DNA of 64,000 nt from Corynebacterium faecale (GTDB lineage: Bacteria > Actinomycetota > Actinomycetes > Mycobacteriales > Mycobacteriaceae), in the NCBI RefSeq assembly GCF_030408735.1, contig NZ_CP047204.1:1798001-1862000 (forward strand). The letters are read 5' to 3'. Below, one piece after another: positions 56,722-64,000 of this stretch (the stretch's first letter is position 1; every line of letters starts with the position of its first letter). Made by a program: the position numbers and the translations under genes. The notes beneath the pieces were generated by a model, which ran no database searches, was not told where the DNA came from, and saw nothing but the letters and a program-made list of their open reading frames with translations.

Positions 56722-58197
56722 ATGAGTACCCCAACGAACACGGACCGATTTCCTGCACCCAGCCCGGCCCCCTTCAAGTTGGAAGCCCGCTTCGCCAGCG
56801 ATCTCCCGGAAATGTCCGCTGCCTGGCAGGGTGAAGAACAGCCCGCCCCGGAACTGATGCTGCTCAATGAGGACCTGGCCCACCTGCTCGGCCTGGACCC
56901 GGACTGGCTCCGGACACCCGCCGGCGTTGAGTTCCTGCTCGGCCTGAATCCCAGCCCCACCACGAAGATGGTGGCCCAGGGTTATGCCGGCCACCAGTTC
57001 GGCCAGTTCGTCCCCAGTCTGGGCGATGGACGTGCCCTGCTTCTCGGGGAGATCCAGGCCCCGGACGGCACACTCCGCGATCTCCACCTCAAGGGTTCCG
57101 GACGCACACAGTTTTCCCGTGGTGCTGATGGCCGGGCGGCTCTGGGGCCCATCCTGCGTGAGTACATCATCTCCGAGGCCATGCATGCCCTGGGGGTTCC
57201 CACCACCCGTTCTCTGGCGGTGCTGACCACCGGAAGGAAGATCCAGCGCGGACAGGTCGTGCCGGGTGCGGTATTGGTGCGCGTCGCTACCAGTCACATC
57301 CGGGTGGGTTCCTTCCAATACGCCAACATCACCGGTGGCATCGACCTGTCCCGCCGCCTGGCTGACCATGCGATCAGCCGACATTTCCCGGAGCTGGATG
57401 AACCCCGCACCGAGGGCCCTGATCGATATGTCGGTATGTTCAACCGCGTGATGGATGCCCAGAATCAGACGGTGGCCCAGTGGATGCGCCTCGGATTCAT
57501 CCACGGTGTCATGAACACTGATAACACCCTGATTTCCGGCGAAACCATTGATTACGGTCCATGCGCATTCATGGAGCGCTACCGGGACGGTGCCGTGTTC
57601 AGCTCCATTGACACCCATGGCCGGTACAGATATTCCAGCCAGCCCGCGATCATCGGATGGAACCTGGCCCGCCTGGTAGAAACCCTGCTCCCACTATTGG
57701 GAGAGACACCAGATGACGGCATGGACACCGCCCAGGAGTTGATGGGGACCTACGCCGACCGCTACCAGAAGGCATTCCACCGGGAGATGGCCGGAAGCCT
57801 CGGAGTGAGTCCTGATGCCCCGGGGGCCGAGGAACTCATCGGGGCCTACGTTTCCCTCCTACGCGCCCATTCCCCCGATCTGACCATGCTCAACCGGGCG
57901 TTGAGCGATTGGTCTGAGGATTCGGTGGCACCGGAGGGTTTCGGGGAGTGGATCACCCACTGGTGGAGTTTCACTCCAGATCTTGAGGCCATGCAGCGGA
58001 TCAACCCGATCTATGTACCACGCAACCACCTCGTTGAAGAGGCACTCGATGATGCCACCGAGGGTGACTGGGAGGCCTTCCACACCCTGCTATCACTGGT
58101 CACCAACCCCTTTGAGCATCGACCTGGCCACGAGAGGTTTGAACAACCCAGCCCGGAGGGGTTCGAGGATGACTACATGACCTATTGCGGCACCTGA
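56722..58197 (+). CDS. selO: SelO/YdiU family protein adenylyltransferase
   Basis: A pseudokinase-fold AMPylase of 491 residues that transfers AMP to Ser/Thr/Tyr of target proteins under oxidative stress in characterised homologues. Family motifs are GYAGHQFGQFVPSLGDGRALLLGEI, DLHLKGSGRTQFSRGADGRAALG, GFIHGVMNTDNTLISGETIDYGPCAFME and the C-terminal YMTYCGT. That Cys, three residues from the end, occupies the position of selenocysteine in eukaryotic SelO. A leaderless start is likely. It sits between the cobalamin-type genes on the opposite strand and overlaps the cobB end by 16 bp. Confidence 0.95.
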   Translation: MSTPTNTDRFPAPSPAPFKLEARFASDLPEMSAAWQGEEQPAPELMLLNEDLAHLLGLDPDWLRTPAGVEFLLGLNPSPTTKMVAQGYAGHQFGQFVPSLGDGRALLLGEIQAPDGTLRDLHLKGSGRTQFSRGADGRAALGPILREYIISEAMHALGVPTTRSLAVLTTGRKIQRGQVVPGAVLVRVATSHIRVGSFQYANITGGIDLSRRLADHAISRHFPELDEPRTEGPDRYVGMFNRVMDAQNQTVAQWMRLGFIHGVMNTDNTLISGETIDYGPCAFMERYRDGAVFSSIDTHGRYRYSSQPAIIGWNLARLVETLLPLLGETPDDGMDTAQELMGTYADRYQKAFHREMAGSLGVSPDAPGAEELIGAYVSLLRAHSPDLTMLNRALSDWSEDSVAPEGFGEWITHWWSFTPDLEAMQRINPIYVPRNHLVEEALDDATEGDWEAFHTLLSLVTNPFEHRPGHERFEQPSPEGFEDDYMTYCGT

Positions 58198-59294
58198 CCC
58201 GCACAGGCTGCCACGAAGCGTTCCACTGCCCCGGCCACACCCGCGGGATGGATGCCCAGGCTGGTGGCGGATACGTTTCCACGCTGGAATCCCTCCCGGA
58301 CCAGCCTTGTGGTTGTCCGCCAGCCCCACATCGGTGCCCACCCGGGAGAAGTAACTGACACGGCCTTCGCGCGGTCCACCCCGATCACCCGTTGGCCCGC
58401 CTCACACATCAGTGAATGGTCCAGGGCCACCGCCTCCCGGTAGACATCAGCGTCATAATCGCCACTGGACAGATCCAGCTTCAGTTGCTTCGCCAGCTGC
58501 CCTGCGGCCAGTCCCTCTACATACAGAGGTTTTCCAGATGCGACATGCGTGCGCAGATCCGGGGCAATCCCACCGGTGATGATCAGACCATCACAGTCAG
58601 GAGTCTGGTCGGTCCGCGGATCAAAGTCGACCACCTGTGCACCTTCCGCGCTGAGCAGGTACGCCCATTCCGGCTGTGTTCCGGTAGCCACCGCGATCAC
58701 AGGGTTGTCCGGATGCTTCTTCACGCTGGCCCCTGCGCCCCGCTCCCTACCGGTTGCCGGGTGTTCGGCCAAGGCAGCGATGCCGTCGAGGTCATCCACA
58801 ACGGGTATGCCCTGCGCCTCCACGGCACTTCGACACGTCTCCCGGTGGGTTTCACCACTCCAGCCGAGCAACACCACCCCGGCGATACGCACCGACGTAT
58901 CCATGCTGGTGATTCCTTTGATGACAGCACCCACAGTCTGTGACATCCCACTGAGATCAATGACGAGTACCACCGGCAATCCCAGCAGGATTGCCACATG
59001 GGCTGGTGATCCCGGCGCTGTGCCCTCCACGAAGCCACCGGGGACGGTGCGGGCGTCGAAAAGCCCACCGGTTCCCGTGATGACCGCAAGGTCAGCACCC
59101 CGGCTGCCTTGCGCATAAAGATCCCTGATCCGCTCCGGACCGCACATAACCGGATCAAGCAGCCAACAGCCCTGTTGTGGGGACCCCACGCTGAAACGGA
59201 CTCCACCGCGGGCGTTGATCAGTTCAGCCGCGATTCCGACCTGACCGCTCCTGGCGGTGAGACCAGCTAGAACCAAGCCAGCGGGTGCTACCAC
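58182..59294 (-). CDS. cobB: CobB-like cobyrinate a,c-diamide synthase homologue, catalytic motifs degenerate
   Basis: A 370-residue homologue of cobyrinic acid a,c-diamide synthase, recognisable from LLDPVMCGPERIRDLYAQGSRGADLAVITGTGGLFD and GSPAHVAILLGLPVVLVIDLSG. The ATP-binding P-loop (usually SGSGKT) reads AGLTARSGQVGI, without the Lys-Thr. The glutaminase nucleophile region (usually ECGGLMYL or similar) reads VEGLAAGQL, with no Cys. One C-terminal His remains (GIHPAGVAGAVERFV). The GTG start overlaps the cobO stop by 7 bp. It probably lost amidase activity; a new role or slow decay are both possible. Confidence 0.78.
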   Translation of the reverse strand: MVAPAGLVLAGLTARSGQVGIAAELINARGGVRFSVGSPQQGCWLLDPVMCGPERIRDLYAQGSRGADLAVITGTGGLFDARTVPGGFVEGTAPGSPAHVAILLGLPVVLVIDLSGMSQTVGAVIKGITSMDTSVRIAGVVLLGWSGETHRETCRSAVEAQGIPVVDDLDGIAALAEHPATGRERGAGASVKKHPDNPVIAVATGTQPEWAYLLSAEGAQVVDFDPRTDQTPDCDGLIITGGIAPDLRTHVASGKPLYVEGLAAGQLAKQLKLDLSSGDYDADVYREAVALDHSLMCEAGQRVIGVDRAKAVSVTSPGWAPMWGWRTTTRLVREGFQRGNVSATSLGIHPAGVAGAVERFVAACAGQVPQ

Positions 59295-59908
59295 TCGATG
59301 CCCTTCTGCCCCATGCGCCCCACATCCATGGGGTGTTTGATCTTGGTCATCTCCGTCACCAGATCAGCGACCTCGACGATCCGGGGATCAGCATTCCTGC
59401 CGGTGATGATCACATGCTGCGTTCCGGGCCGGTTCTGGAGCACCTCCGCGACTTCACCGGCATCCACCCAGCCCCAGGTCAGTGGGTAGGTGAATTCATC
59501 GAGGATGTACATGTCATGCTGTTCTGATGCGAGTCGGCGCTTGATCTCTTCCCAGCCTTCCTGTGCATCAAGCGCGTGATCCTCTTCCGTGCCACGCTTC
59601 CTGGACCAGGACCAGCCCGCACCCATGGTGTGCCACTCCACAGGGCCACCCTCACCGGTGTCTCGGTGGAGTTCCCCCAGTCGGGTCAGTACGGCCTGCT
59701 CCCCCACCTTCCACTTGCCCGATTTGATGAATTGGAACACGGCGATATCCATACCGTTGTTCCAAGCACGCATCGCCATACCGAAGGCGGCGGTGGATTT
59801 CCCCTTCCCCGGGCCGGTGTGGACCGCGGTGATGGGGAGCAGTCGACGCTCCCGGGTGGTCAGGCCATCATCGGGGATGGACGCCGGATCGAGTTGGCCT
59901 TCAGCCAT
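59288..59908 (-). CDS. cobO: Cob(I)yrinic acid a,c-diamide adenosyltransferase
   Basis: CobO/CobA-type corrinoid adenosyltransferase of 206 residues, which attaches the adenosyl group to make adenosylcobalamin or its precursors. It has the P-loop GPGKGKSTAAFGMAMRAW (near residues 33-50), the FQFIKSGKWKVGE segment, MYILDEFTYPLTWGWVD and VIITGRNADPRI. Unlike its CobB neighbour, all key residues look intact, so it may serve salvaged corrinoids. AAGGAG lies upstream of the ATG. Confidence 0.94.
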   Translation of the reverse strand: MAEGQLDPASIPDDGLTTRERRLLPITAVHTGPGKGKSTAAFGMAMRAWNNGMDIAVFQFIKSGKWKVGEQAVLTRLGELHRDTGEGGPVEWHTMGAGWSWSRKRGTEEDHALDAQEGWEEIKRRLASEQHDMYILDEFTYPLTWGWVDAGEVAEVLQNRPGTQHVIITGRNADPRIVEVADLVTEMTKIKHPMDVGRMGQKGIEW

Positions 59909-59993
59909 GTTCTTGCTCCTTGTTTAGACAACACCTGAGGGCATGGAGTTGCTCCTCTGTCGGTCATCCCATCCTAAGTCCGCATGTGCCGGG

Positions 59994-60152
59994 CTAGTTA
60001 TTGAACCCGTCGATCTCGATCTTCTTCATCCCCATGAGCGAATCGAAATTGAGCATGAAGCGGCAGCCCGCTATCCCCTTAATAACCCCTGCTTCTGATA
60101 CCGCTCGACCGACCGGATGGTTACCCCACCCAGGGGGCAGGTTCAACGACAT
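59994..60152 (-). CDS. Possible small protein, 52 residues
   Basis: A minus-strand frame from ATG at 60152 between mqo and cobO, ending KKIEIDGFNN. The codons look like the neighbours' and the peptide is soluble-looking with one Cys. No Shine-Dalgarno sequence precedes it, no clear -10 hexamer is placed for leaderless expression, and no family is recognised. It may be a real short gene, a remnant of a longer one, or chance. Confidence 0.25.
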   Translation of the reverse strand: MSLNLPPGWGNHPVGRAVSEAGVIKGIAGCRFMLNFDSLMGMKKIEIDGFNN

Positions 60153-60226
60153 AGTCATAGAAGGCGGCAACCTCGTCTGTATTCCAGCAATGTCCCCCTC
60201 ACTAGAGGGGCGCTTATCGACGAAAA

Positions 60227-60270
60227 ACTCCCCCTCCCGCCCGTTGACACGGACGGAAGGGGGAGGGAGT
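60227..60270 (-). terminator. mqo terminator
   Basis: An imperfect GC-rich hairpin between ACTCCCCCTCCC (from 60227) and GGGGGAGGGAGT (to 60270) with an inner CCGT/ACGG stem, directly after mqo on the minus strand. Confidence 0.55.
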
Positions 60271-60289
60271 GAACCTAGACCGAAAAGGT

Positions 60290-61792
60290 TTAGACTTCTT
60301 CCAGCTTGAGGGTCTTCTGGGTGTACTCCCAGAGCTCAGCGAACATCTCAGGCTCGTTGGAGAGCTTCTTGCCATAAGACGGGACCATCTCCTGGAGCTT
60401 GTCGCCCCACTCGATCATGCGCTCGCCGAAGCAACGCTCCAGCAGCTCGATCATGGCCGCCGGCGCGATGGACGCACCCGGGGATGCACCGAGCAGACCT
60501 GCGATAGTGCCTTCGGAGTTGCTGATCAGGGTGGTGCCAAATTCGAGGGAACCGAAGCGTGGCGCGTCGACTGGCTTGATCACCTGGACACGCTGACCGG
60601 CGGTGATGAGCTCCCAGTCCTCTTCACGGGCCTCAGGCATGTACTCGCGCAGTGCTTCCATGCGCGCGTTCATGTCCTTGACCACCTCGGTGATCAGGTA
60701 CTTGGTCAGACCCAGCTCCTGCACACCGACACCCAGCAGGGACGCCAGGTTGGTCGGACGCAGGGAGCTGAAGAGGTCCAGGTTGGAGCCTTCCTTCAGG
60801 AACTTCGGGGTCCAGCCAGCGTAGGGGCCGAAGAGCAGACCCTTCTGGCCATCGATGACGCGGGTGTCCAGGTGTGGGACAGACATCGGCGGGGCGCCGA
60901 CGGATGCCTTGCCATAGACCTTGGCACCGTGCTGTTCAATGAGTTCCTCGTTGGTGCAGCGCAGCCACTGGCCGGAAACAGGGAAGCCACCGAATCCGCG
61001 GATCTCAGGGATTCCGGACTTCTGCAGCAGTGGCAGAGCCATGCCACCTGCACCCACGAAGACGAAGTTCGCGCGGATGGTCTGGGTATCACCGGTGTGG
61101 ACGTTCTTGATGGTGACCTTCCACTTCGCACCGTCCTTGGTGATGTCCTTGACCTCATGGCCATAACGGATCTCGGTGCCGCCATCAGCAGCAGCCTTGA
61201 GGAACTGCTTGGCCTGGGAGCCGTAGTTGATGTCGGTGCCCTCGTTGATCCAGGAGATGGCAACCTGCTCAGAGAAGTCGCGTCCCTCAGCCATCAGTGG
61301 CAGCTTCTCGGAGAAGACGGCCTCGTCCTCGGTGTACTCCATACCCTGGAAGAGAGGGTGATCCTTCAATGCATTGAAGCGGTTCTTAATGTAGGCGACC
61401 TGGTCAGCGCCGTGTCCGAAGGACACGTGTGGAACAGCGCTGATGAACTCAGCAGGATCGGAGAGGATGCCCTCATCCACCTGGTGGGACCAGAACTGAC
61501 GGGAGACCTGGAACTTCTCGTTGATGCCAACGGCCTTGGAAATATCGATCTTGCCGTTCTTCTCCGGCGTGTAGTTCAGCTCGCACAGAGCGGAGTGTCC
61601 GGTGCCGGCGTTGTTCCACGGGGAGGACGACTCCTGTGCCGCTCCATCCAGACGCTCAAAGATCACCTGGGACCAGCTGGGCTCCAGCTGGCGCAGCATC
61701 GCGCCGAGGGTGGCGCTCATGATTCCAGCACCAACGAGGACTACATCAACCTCATCGGTGATCTTGTGTGCGTTCTTCGGGGAATCTGACAT
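60290..61792 (-). CDS. mqo: Malate:quinone oxidoreductase
   Basis: A peripheral membrane FAD enzyme of 500 residues that oxidises malate to oxaloacetate and reduces menaquinone; it is the main malate-oxidising TCA enzyme in C. glutamicum. Length and sequence match that protein throughout (MSDSPKNAHKITDEVDVVLVGAGIMSATLGAML start with the FAD-binding GAGIMS, SSPWNNAGTGHSALCELNYTP, GTTLISNSEGTIAGLLGASPGASIAP, ending TQKTLKLEEV). AAAGGAAG lies before the ATG. Longer upstream in-frame codons lack similarity. Confidence 0.97.
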   Translation of the reverse strand: MSDSPKNAHKITDEVDVVLVGAGIMSATLGAMLRQLEPSWSQVIFERLDGAAQESSSPWNNAGTGHSALCELNYTPEKNGKIDISKAVGINEKFQVSRQFWSHQVDEGILSDPAEFISAVPHVSFGHGADQVAYIKNRFNALKDHPLFQGMEYTEDEAVFSEKLPLMAEGRDFSEQVAISWINEGTDINYGSQAKQFLKAAADGGTEIRYGHEVKDITKDGAKWKVTIKNVHTGDTQTIRANFVFVGAGGMALPLLQKSGIPEIRGFGGFPVSGQWLRCTNEELIEQHGAKVYGKASVGAPPMSVPHLDTRVIDGQKGLLFGPYAGWTPKFLKEGSNLDLFSSLRPTNLASLLGVGVQELGLTKYLITEVVKDMNARMEALREYMPEAREEDWELITAGQRVQVIKPVDAPRFGSLEFGTTLISNSEGTIAGLLGASPGASIAPAAMIELLERCFGERMIEWGDKLQEMVPSYGKKLSNEPEMFAELWEYTQKTLKLEEV

Positions 61793-62200
61793 GTTCAACT
61801 TCCTTTTATCTCCGCGAGTTGTCTGCCGAACACCAACATGCGCATCGCGCCCGGCATTCCACACTGCATGCTTACAGGGTGGATTGGTTGCGACTCTGGT
61901 GAACACCTGCCGTCATCCTCACCGGGAGACGCAGGTGCCCGCTGTCCGTAGCTGAATAGTGTACGCCTGCAGGTGAGAGGGCACGTAAATACCCACCAGA
62001 TAAACCCACCAACCAGCTGTTATTCTCCCCCTTCCACCACCCCCAAGCCCACCATTGTCCACATCCGCCCCATGATCCACACGTGTTTTCACACTGACCC
62101 GCCCTGATTCACCGGGCGGGACCACCGCAGTCCCCGGTGGAAAGACCGGCTCCGGACCCCGGTCTTCCCCGAATGGTCAGATTTAACTAATCTCTAGAGA
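61793..62200. other. 408-bp divergent region between mqo and hydrolase gene
   Basis: No gene is supported. The mqo ribosome site (AAAGGAAG) is at the left. TACACT on the minus strand (around 61961-61966) could be an mqo -10, giving a leader of about 160 nt. At the right end TAATCT (62188-62193) ends 7 nt before the hydrolase ATG. I saw no recognisable regulator site between them. Confidence 0.4.
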
Positions 62201-63253
62201 ATGGGTTCATTCAGCGAAGAAAACCGGGCTGGTGCGGGTTCACCGGATGGTGGTTGGACCGAGGATCTTCTCGGCGATGACTACCAGAAATTCACACTGC
62301 CCCTGGGTCCGGACCCGGACAATGAAACCGACGTGGAAGCCACCCTGGTTCGACACCTTCCCACCGACTCGGGACAGGGATCCACGAACCTAAGCGACTT
62401 CAGTCAACGACCTGCCCTGCTGTGGATCCACGGCATGACCGACTACTTCTTCCACACGGAGTTTGCCGAGTTCTTCCATTCCCAGGGTTATGCGGTGTAC
62501 GGGCTGGACCTGCGCAAATGTGGGCGTTCCCACCGCCCGGGACAACAGTGGCACTACACCACTGATCTGTCACACTATTTCCCTGATCTCACGGCAGCCC
62601 TGGATATCCTTTCCGCGACCCATCCCGCTGTCATCCCGGTCGGGCACTCAACCGGTGGCCTGATCGCACCCCTGTGGCTGGATCAGCTGCGCACGTCCGA
62701 TCCCGATCGGCACTCCCGGGTGTCTGCGCTAGTACTCAACAGTCCTTGGCTGGCCATGATGTACCCCTCCCCGGTGGTGCGGATCATCGGCCCCGTCATT
62801 GACCTGATTGGCCGGAAAAAACCCCTCTGGACGCTCCCCCGCGATGGCCTGGGAACCTACGGCAGGTCCATCCACCGGGATCACCTCGGCGAATGGGACT
62901 TCGATATGACGATGAAACCCGTGGAGGGACACCCCAAGAAGTTCGGTTGGCTAAGAGCTGTGATGGCAGGACACCGGTCGGTACAGTCAGGCCAGGTCAA
63001 CGTGGGTGTCAGTGTGCTCACCCTGTCATCTGCCCGATCCTGGTTCAAACGTGAACAGACCCCGGAGGTGGATTCCTCCGATACCGTCCTGGACATCCGT
63101 CATATGGAGAAGTACTCCCCCATGTTGAATTCCCCTCCCCGGCAGGTGACCATTCACCAGCTCGACGGGGCACGCCATGATGTGTTCCTCTCCCGGAAAC
63201 CTGTTCGCGAGGAGGCCATGCGGGTCATGCTGAACTGGCTCACATCATTCTGA
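62201..63253 (+). CDS. Alpha/beta hydrolase, lysophospholipase/monoacylglycerol lipase-like
   Basis: A 350-residue cytoplasmic alpha/beta hydrolase of the lysophospholipase (Hydrolase_4) type. The oxyanion loop region is LLWIHGMTDYFFH, the nucleophile elbow is PVGHSTGGLIAP (Ser near residue 150), and the catalytic His is in LDGARHDVFLSR near the C-terminus. A lid-like insertion spans about residues 175-260. Substrate (lipid esters) is inferred from family only. TAATCT ends 7 nt before the ATG, with no ribosome site, so a leaderless message. Confidence 0.85.
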   Translation: MGSFSEENRAGAGSPDGGWTEDLLGDDYQKFTLPLGPDPDNETDVEATLVRHLPTDSGQGSTNLSDFSQRPALLWIHGMTDYFFHTEFAEFFHSQGYAVYGLDLRKCGRSHRPGQQWHYTTDLSHYFPDLTAALDILSATHPAVIPVGHSTGGLIAPLWLDQLRTSDPDRHSRVSALVLNSPWLAMMYPSPVVRIIGPVIDLIGRKKPLWTLPRDGLGTYGRSIHRDHLGEWDFDMTMKPVEGHPKKFGWLRAVMAGHRSVQSGQVNVGVSVLTLSSARSWFKREQTPEVDSSDTVLDIRHMEKYSPMLNSPPRQVTIHQLDGARHDVFLSRKPVREEAMRVMLNWLTSF

Positions 63254-63626
63254 AGCGTGCGTCCCAGGGTATGCCCCAGGTATCTGCGCCTGGGAAACCC
63301 CCTCGGGGCCCCACTGAACTGGCCCCGGGGATGATCTCTGGAATACTCAAGGGGAAGAAAAACCGGCACCCGGTTGTTGACCTGTGTGGGGAAACAGCCG
63401 ACAGCCTGAATCACGGCGACAGGTCCAGACGGTGACAACAACCCTGGATGGAGCCACGGTGTCCCGCGTGTGGTTCTACGATTAGGTTCTACGATTATCT
63501 GTGTCGCCATAGGGAGTTTGGCCATCGGTGTTGACCACGATGGCATCTCCCCTCTGTTTGTCCCAGGCCCCCGGTTACCCCTTCCCCAGGTTCGCATCAC
63601 TTTCTCAGATCAGGAGTTCTACTTCC
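63254..63626. other. 373-bp region between hydrolase gene and mtr
   Basis: No gene is supported. A GC-rich stem (CCTCGGGGCC with GGCCCCGGGG, about 63300-63330) could end hydrolase transcription, but it has no T run. A 13-bp unit, GGTTCTACGATTA, is repeated in perfect tandem at 63472-63497, about 130 bp upstream of mtr. An AGGAG site for mtr lies at 63612-63616. Confidence 0.45.
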
Positions 63627-64000
63627 ATGTCCGATTCCACGCCCGGTTCCACCTCTGCCGCTCAGCACTATGACCTCATCATCATCGGTACGGGTTCAGG
63701 AAACTCGATCCCGGGCCCGGAGTTCGATGACAAGTCCATCGCCATTGTGGAGAAGGGTGTGTTCGGAGGCACCTGTCTGAATGTGGGGTGCATTCCCACC
63801 AAGATGTTCGTCTACGCGGCGGATGTCGCCCGGGAGATCCGGGAAGCAGCGAAACTCGGCATTGATGCCAGCTACAACAGCGTCGACTGGCCGTCGATTG
63901 TGCAGCGGGTGTTTGCTAATCGCATTGATCCGATCGCGCAGGGTGGCGAGGCCTACCGTCGTGGACCTGAAACCCCCAACATCGATGTCTATGACATGCA
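63627..64000 (+). CDS. mtr: Mycothione reductase, N-terminal part (truncated by window edge)
   Basis: A cytoplasmic FAD/NADPH flavoprotein disulfide reductase that regenerates mycothiol; the first 124 residues are present and the gene runs off the window. The FAD-binding stretch is [11 protein letters not shown] (near residue 17) and the redox-active pair is in [22 protein letters not shown] (near residues 46-67). The GTGSGNS and KMFVYAAD variants are typical of mycothione reductase rather than lipoamide dehydrogenase. AGGAG precedes the ATG by about 10 nt. Mycothiol is actinobacteria-specific and supports the taxonomic call. Confidence 0.92.
   Translation, partial: MSDSTPGSTSAAQHYDLIIIGTGSGNSIPGPEFDDKSIAIVEKGVFGGTCLNVGCIPTKMFVYAADVAREIREAAKLGIDASYNSVDWPSIVQRVFANRIDPIAQGGEAYRRGPETPNIDVYDM

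Noticed and set aside
60269..61789. 506-codon plus-strand frame opposite mqo
   Set aside because: Antisense shadow of malate:quinone oxidoreductase, which matches the known protein over its full 500 residues.

Overview
The window is chromosomal DNA of a high-GC actinobacterium of the genus Corynebacterium, close to the C. glutamicum / C. efficiens group. The gene order recX-recA-bioYMN-pspA-clgR-cinA-pgsA-terC-ftsK-rnj-dapA-thyX-dapB-pnp-rpsO-ribF/truB-rbfA-infB-nusA-rimP-opp-proS-selO-mqo-mtr, as I know it from those genomes, supports this. So do the 301-residue DapA, 248-residue DapB and 500-residue Mqo, the mycothione reductase, and the BioQ-, LexA- and CopR-type operators. No complete mobile element, rRNA, tRNA or CRISPR array was seen.

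Region 1 (1-8.6 kb) looks accessory. It is a copper-handling block on the minus strand (His-rich CopB-type P1B ATPase cut by the window edge, CopZ-like HMA protein, CopS/CopR two-component system). A divergent CueP-like lipoprotein follows, and then a complete System II cytochrome c maturation set (TlpA/ResA-like thioredoxin, CcdA, ResB, CcsA). A CsoR-type palindrome and a CopR-type direct repeat lie in the two control regions.

Region 2 (8.7-18 kb) holds recX, recA with an SOS box, a DUF3046 gene, the biotin ECF transporter bioYMN under a BioQ operator, a PspA homologue, clgR, cinA, pgsA, a YCII protein, and terC behind a manganese (yybP-ykoY) riboswitch.

Region 3 (18-44 kb) is the housekeeping core: ftsK; rnj, dapA, thyX and dapB (lysine/thymidylate/RNA decay); pnp and rpsO; a nucleoside hydrolase; divergent ribF/truB; a phosphopantetheinyl transferase with a phosphoesterase; and the translation operon rimP-nusA-ylxR-infB-rbfA-nrnA-MATE transporter. 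Two small unannotated-looking ORFs are proposed (25390-25554 here and 59994-60152 further on).

Region 4 (44-64 kb) holds a lipoprotein, an oligopeptide ABC transporter with a fused two-domain ATPase, proS, yaaA behind a 23-bp minisatellite, and a fragmentary cobalamin set. The set comprises a split ChlI/ChlD chelatase with a candidate +1 frameshift site, cobA, a CobB homologue lacking its catalytic motifs, and cobO, with selO between them on the other strand. It ends with mqo, an alpha/beta hydrolase and the 5' part of mycothione reductase.

A recurring theme is leaderless expression: at least fifteen genes have a TANNNT -10 hexamer ending 6-8 nt before the start codon and no Shine-Dalgarno sequence.
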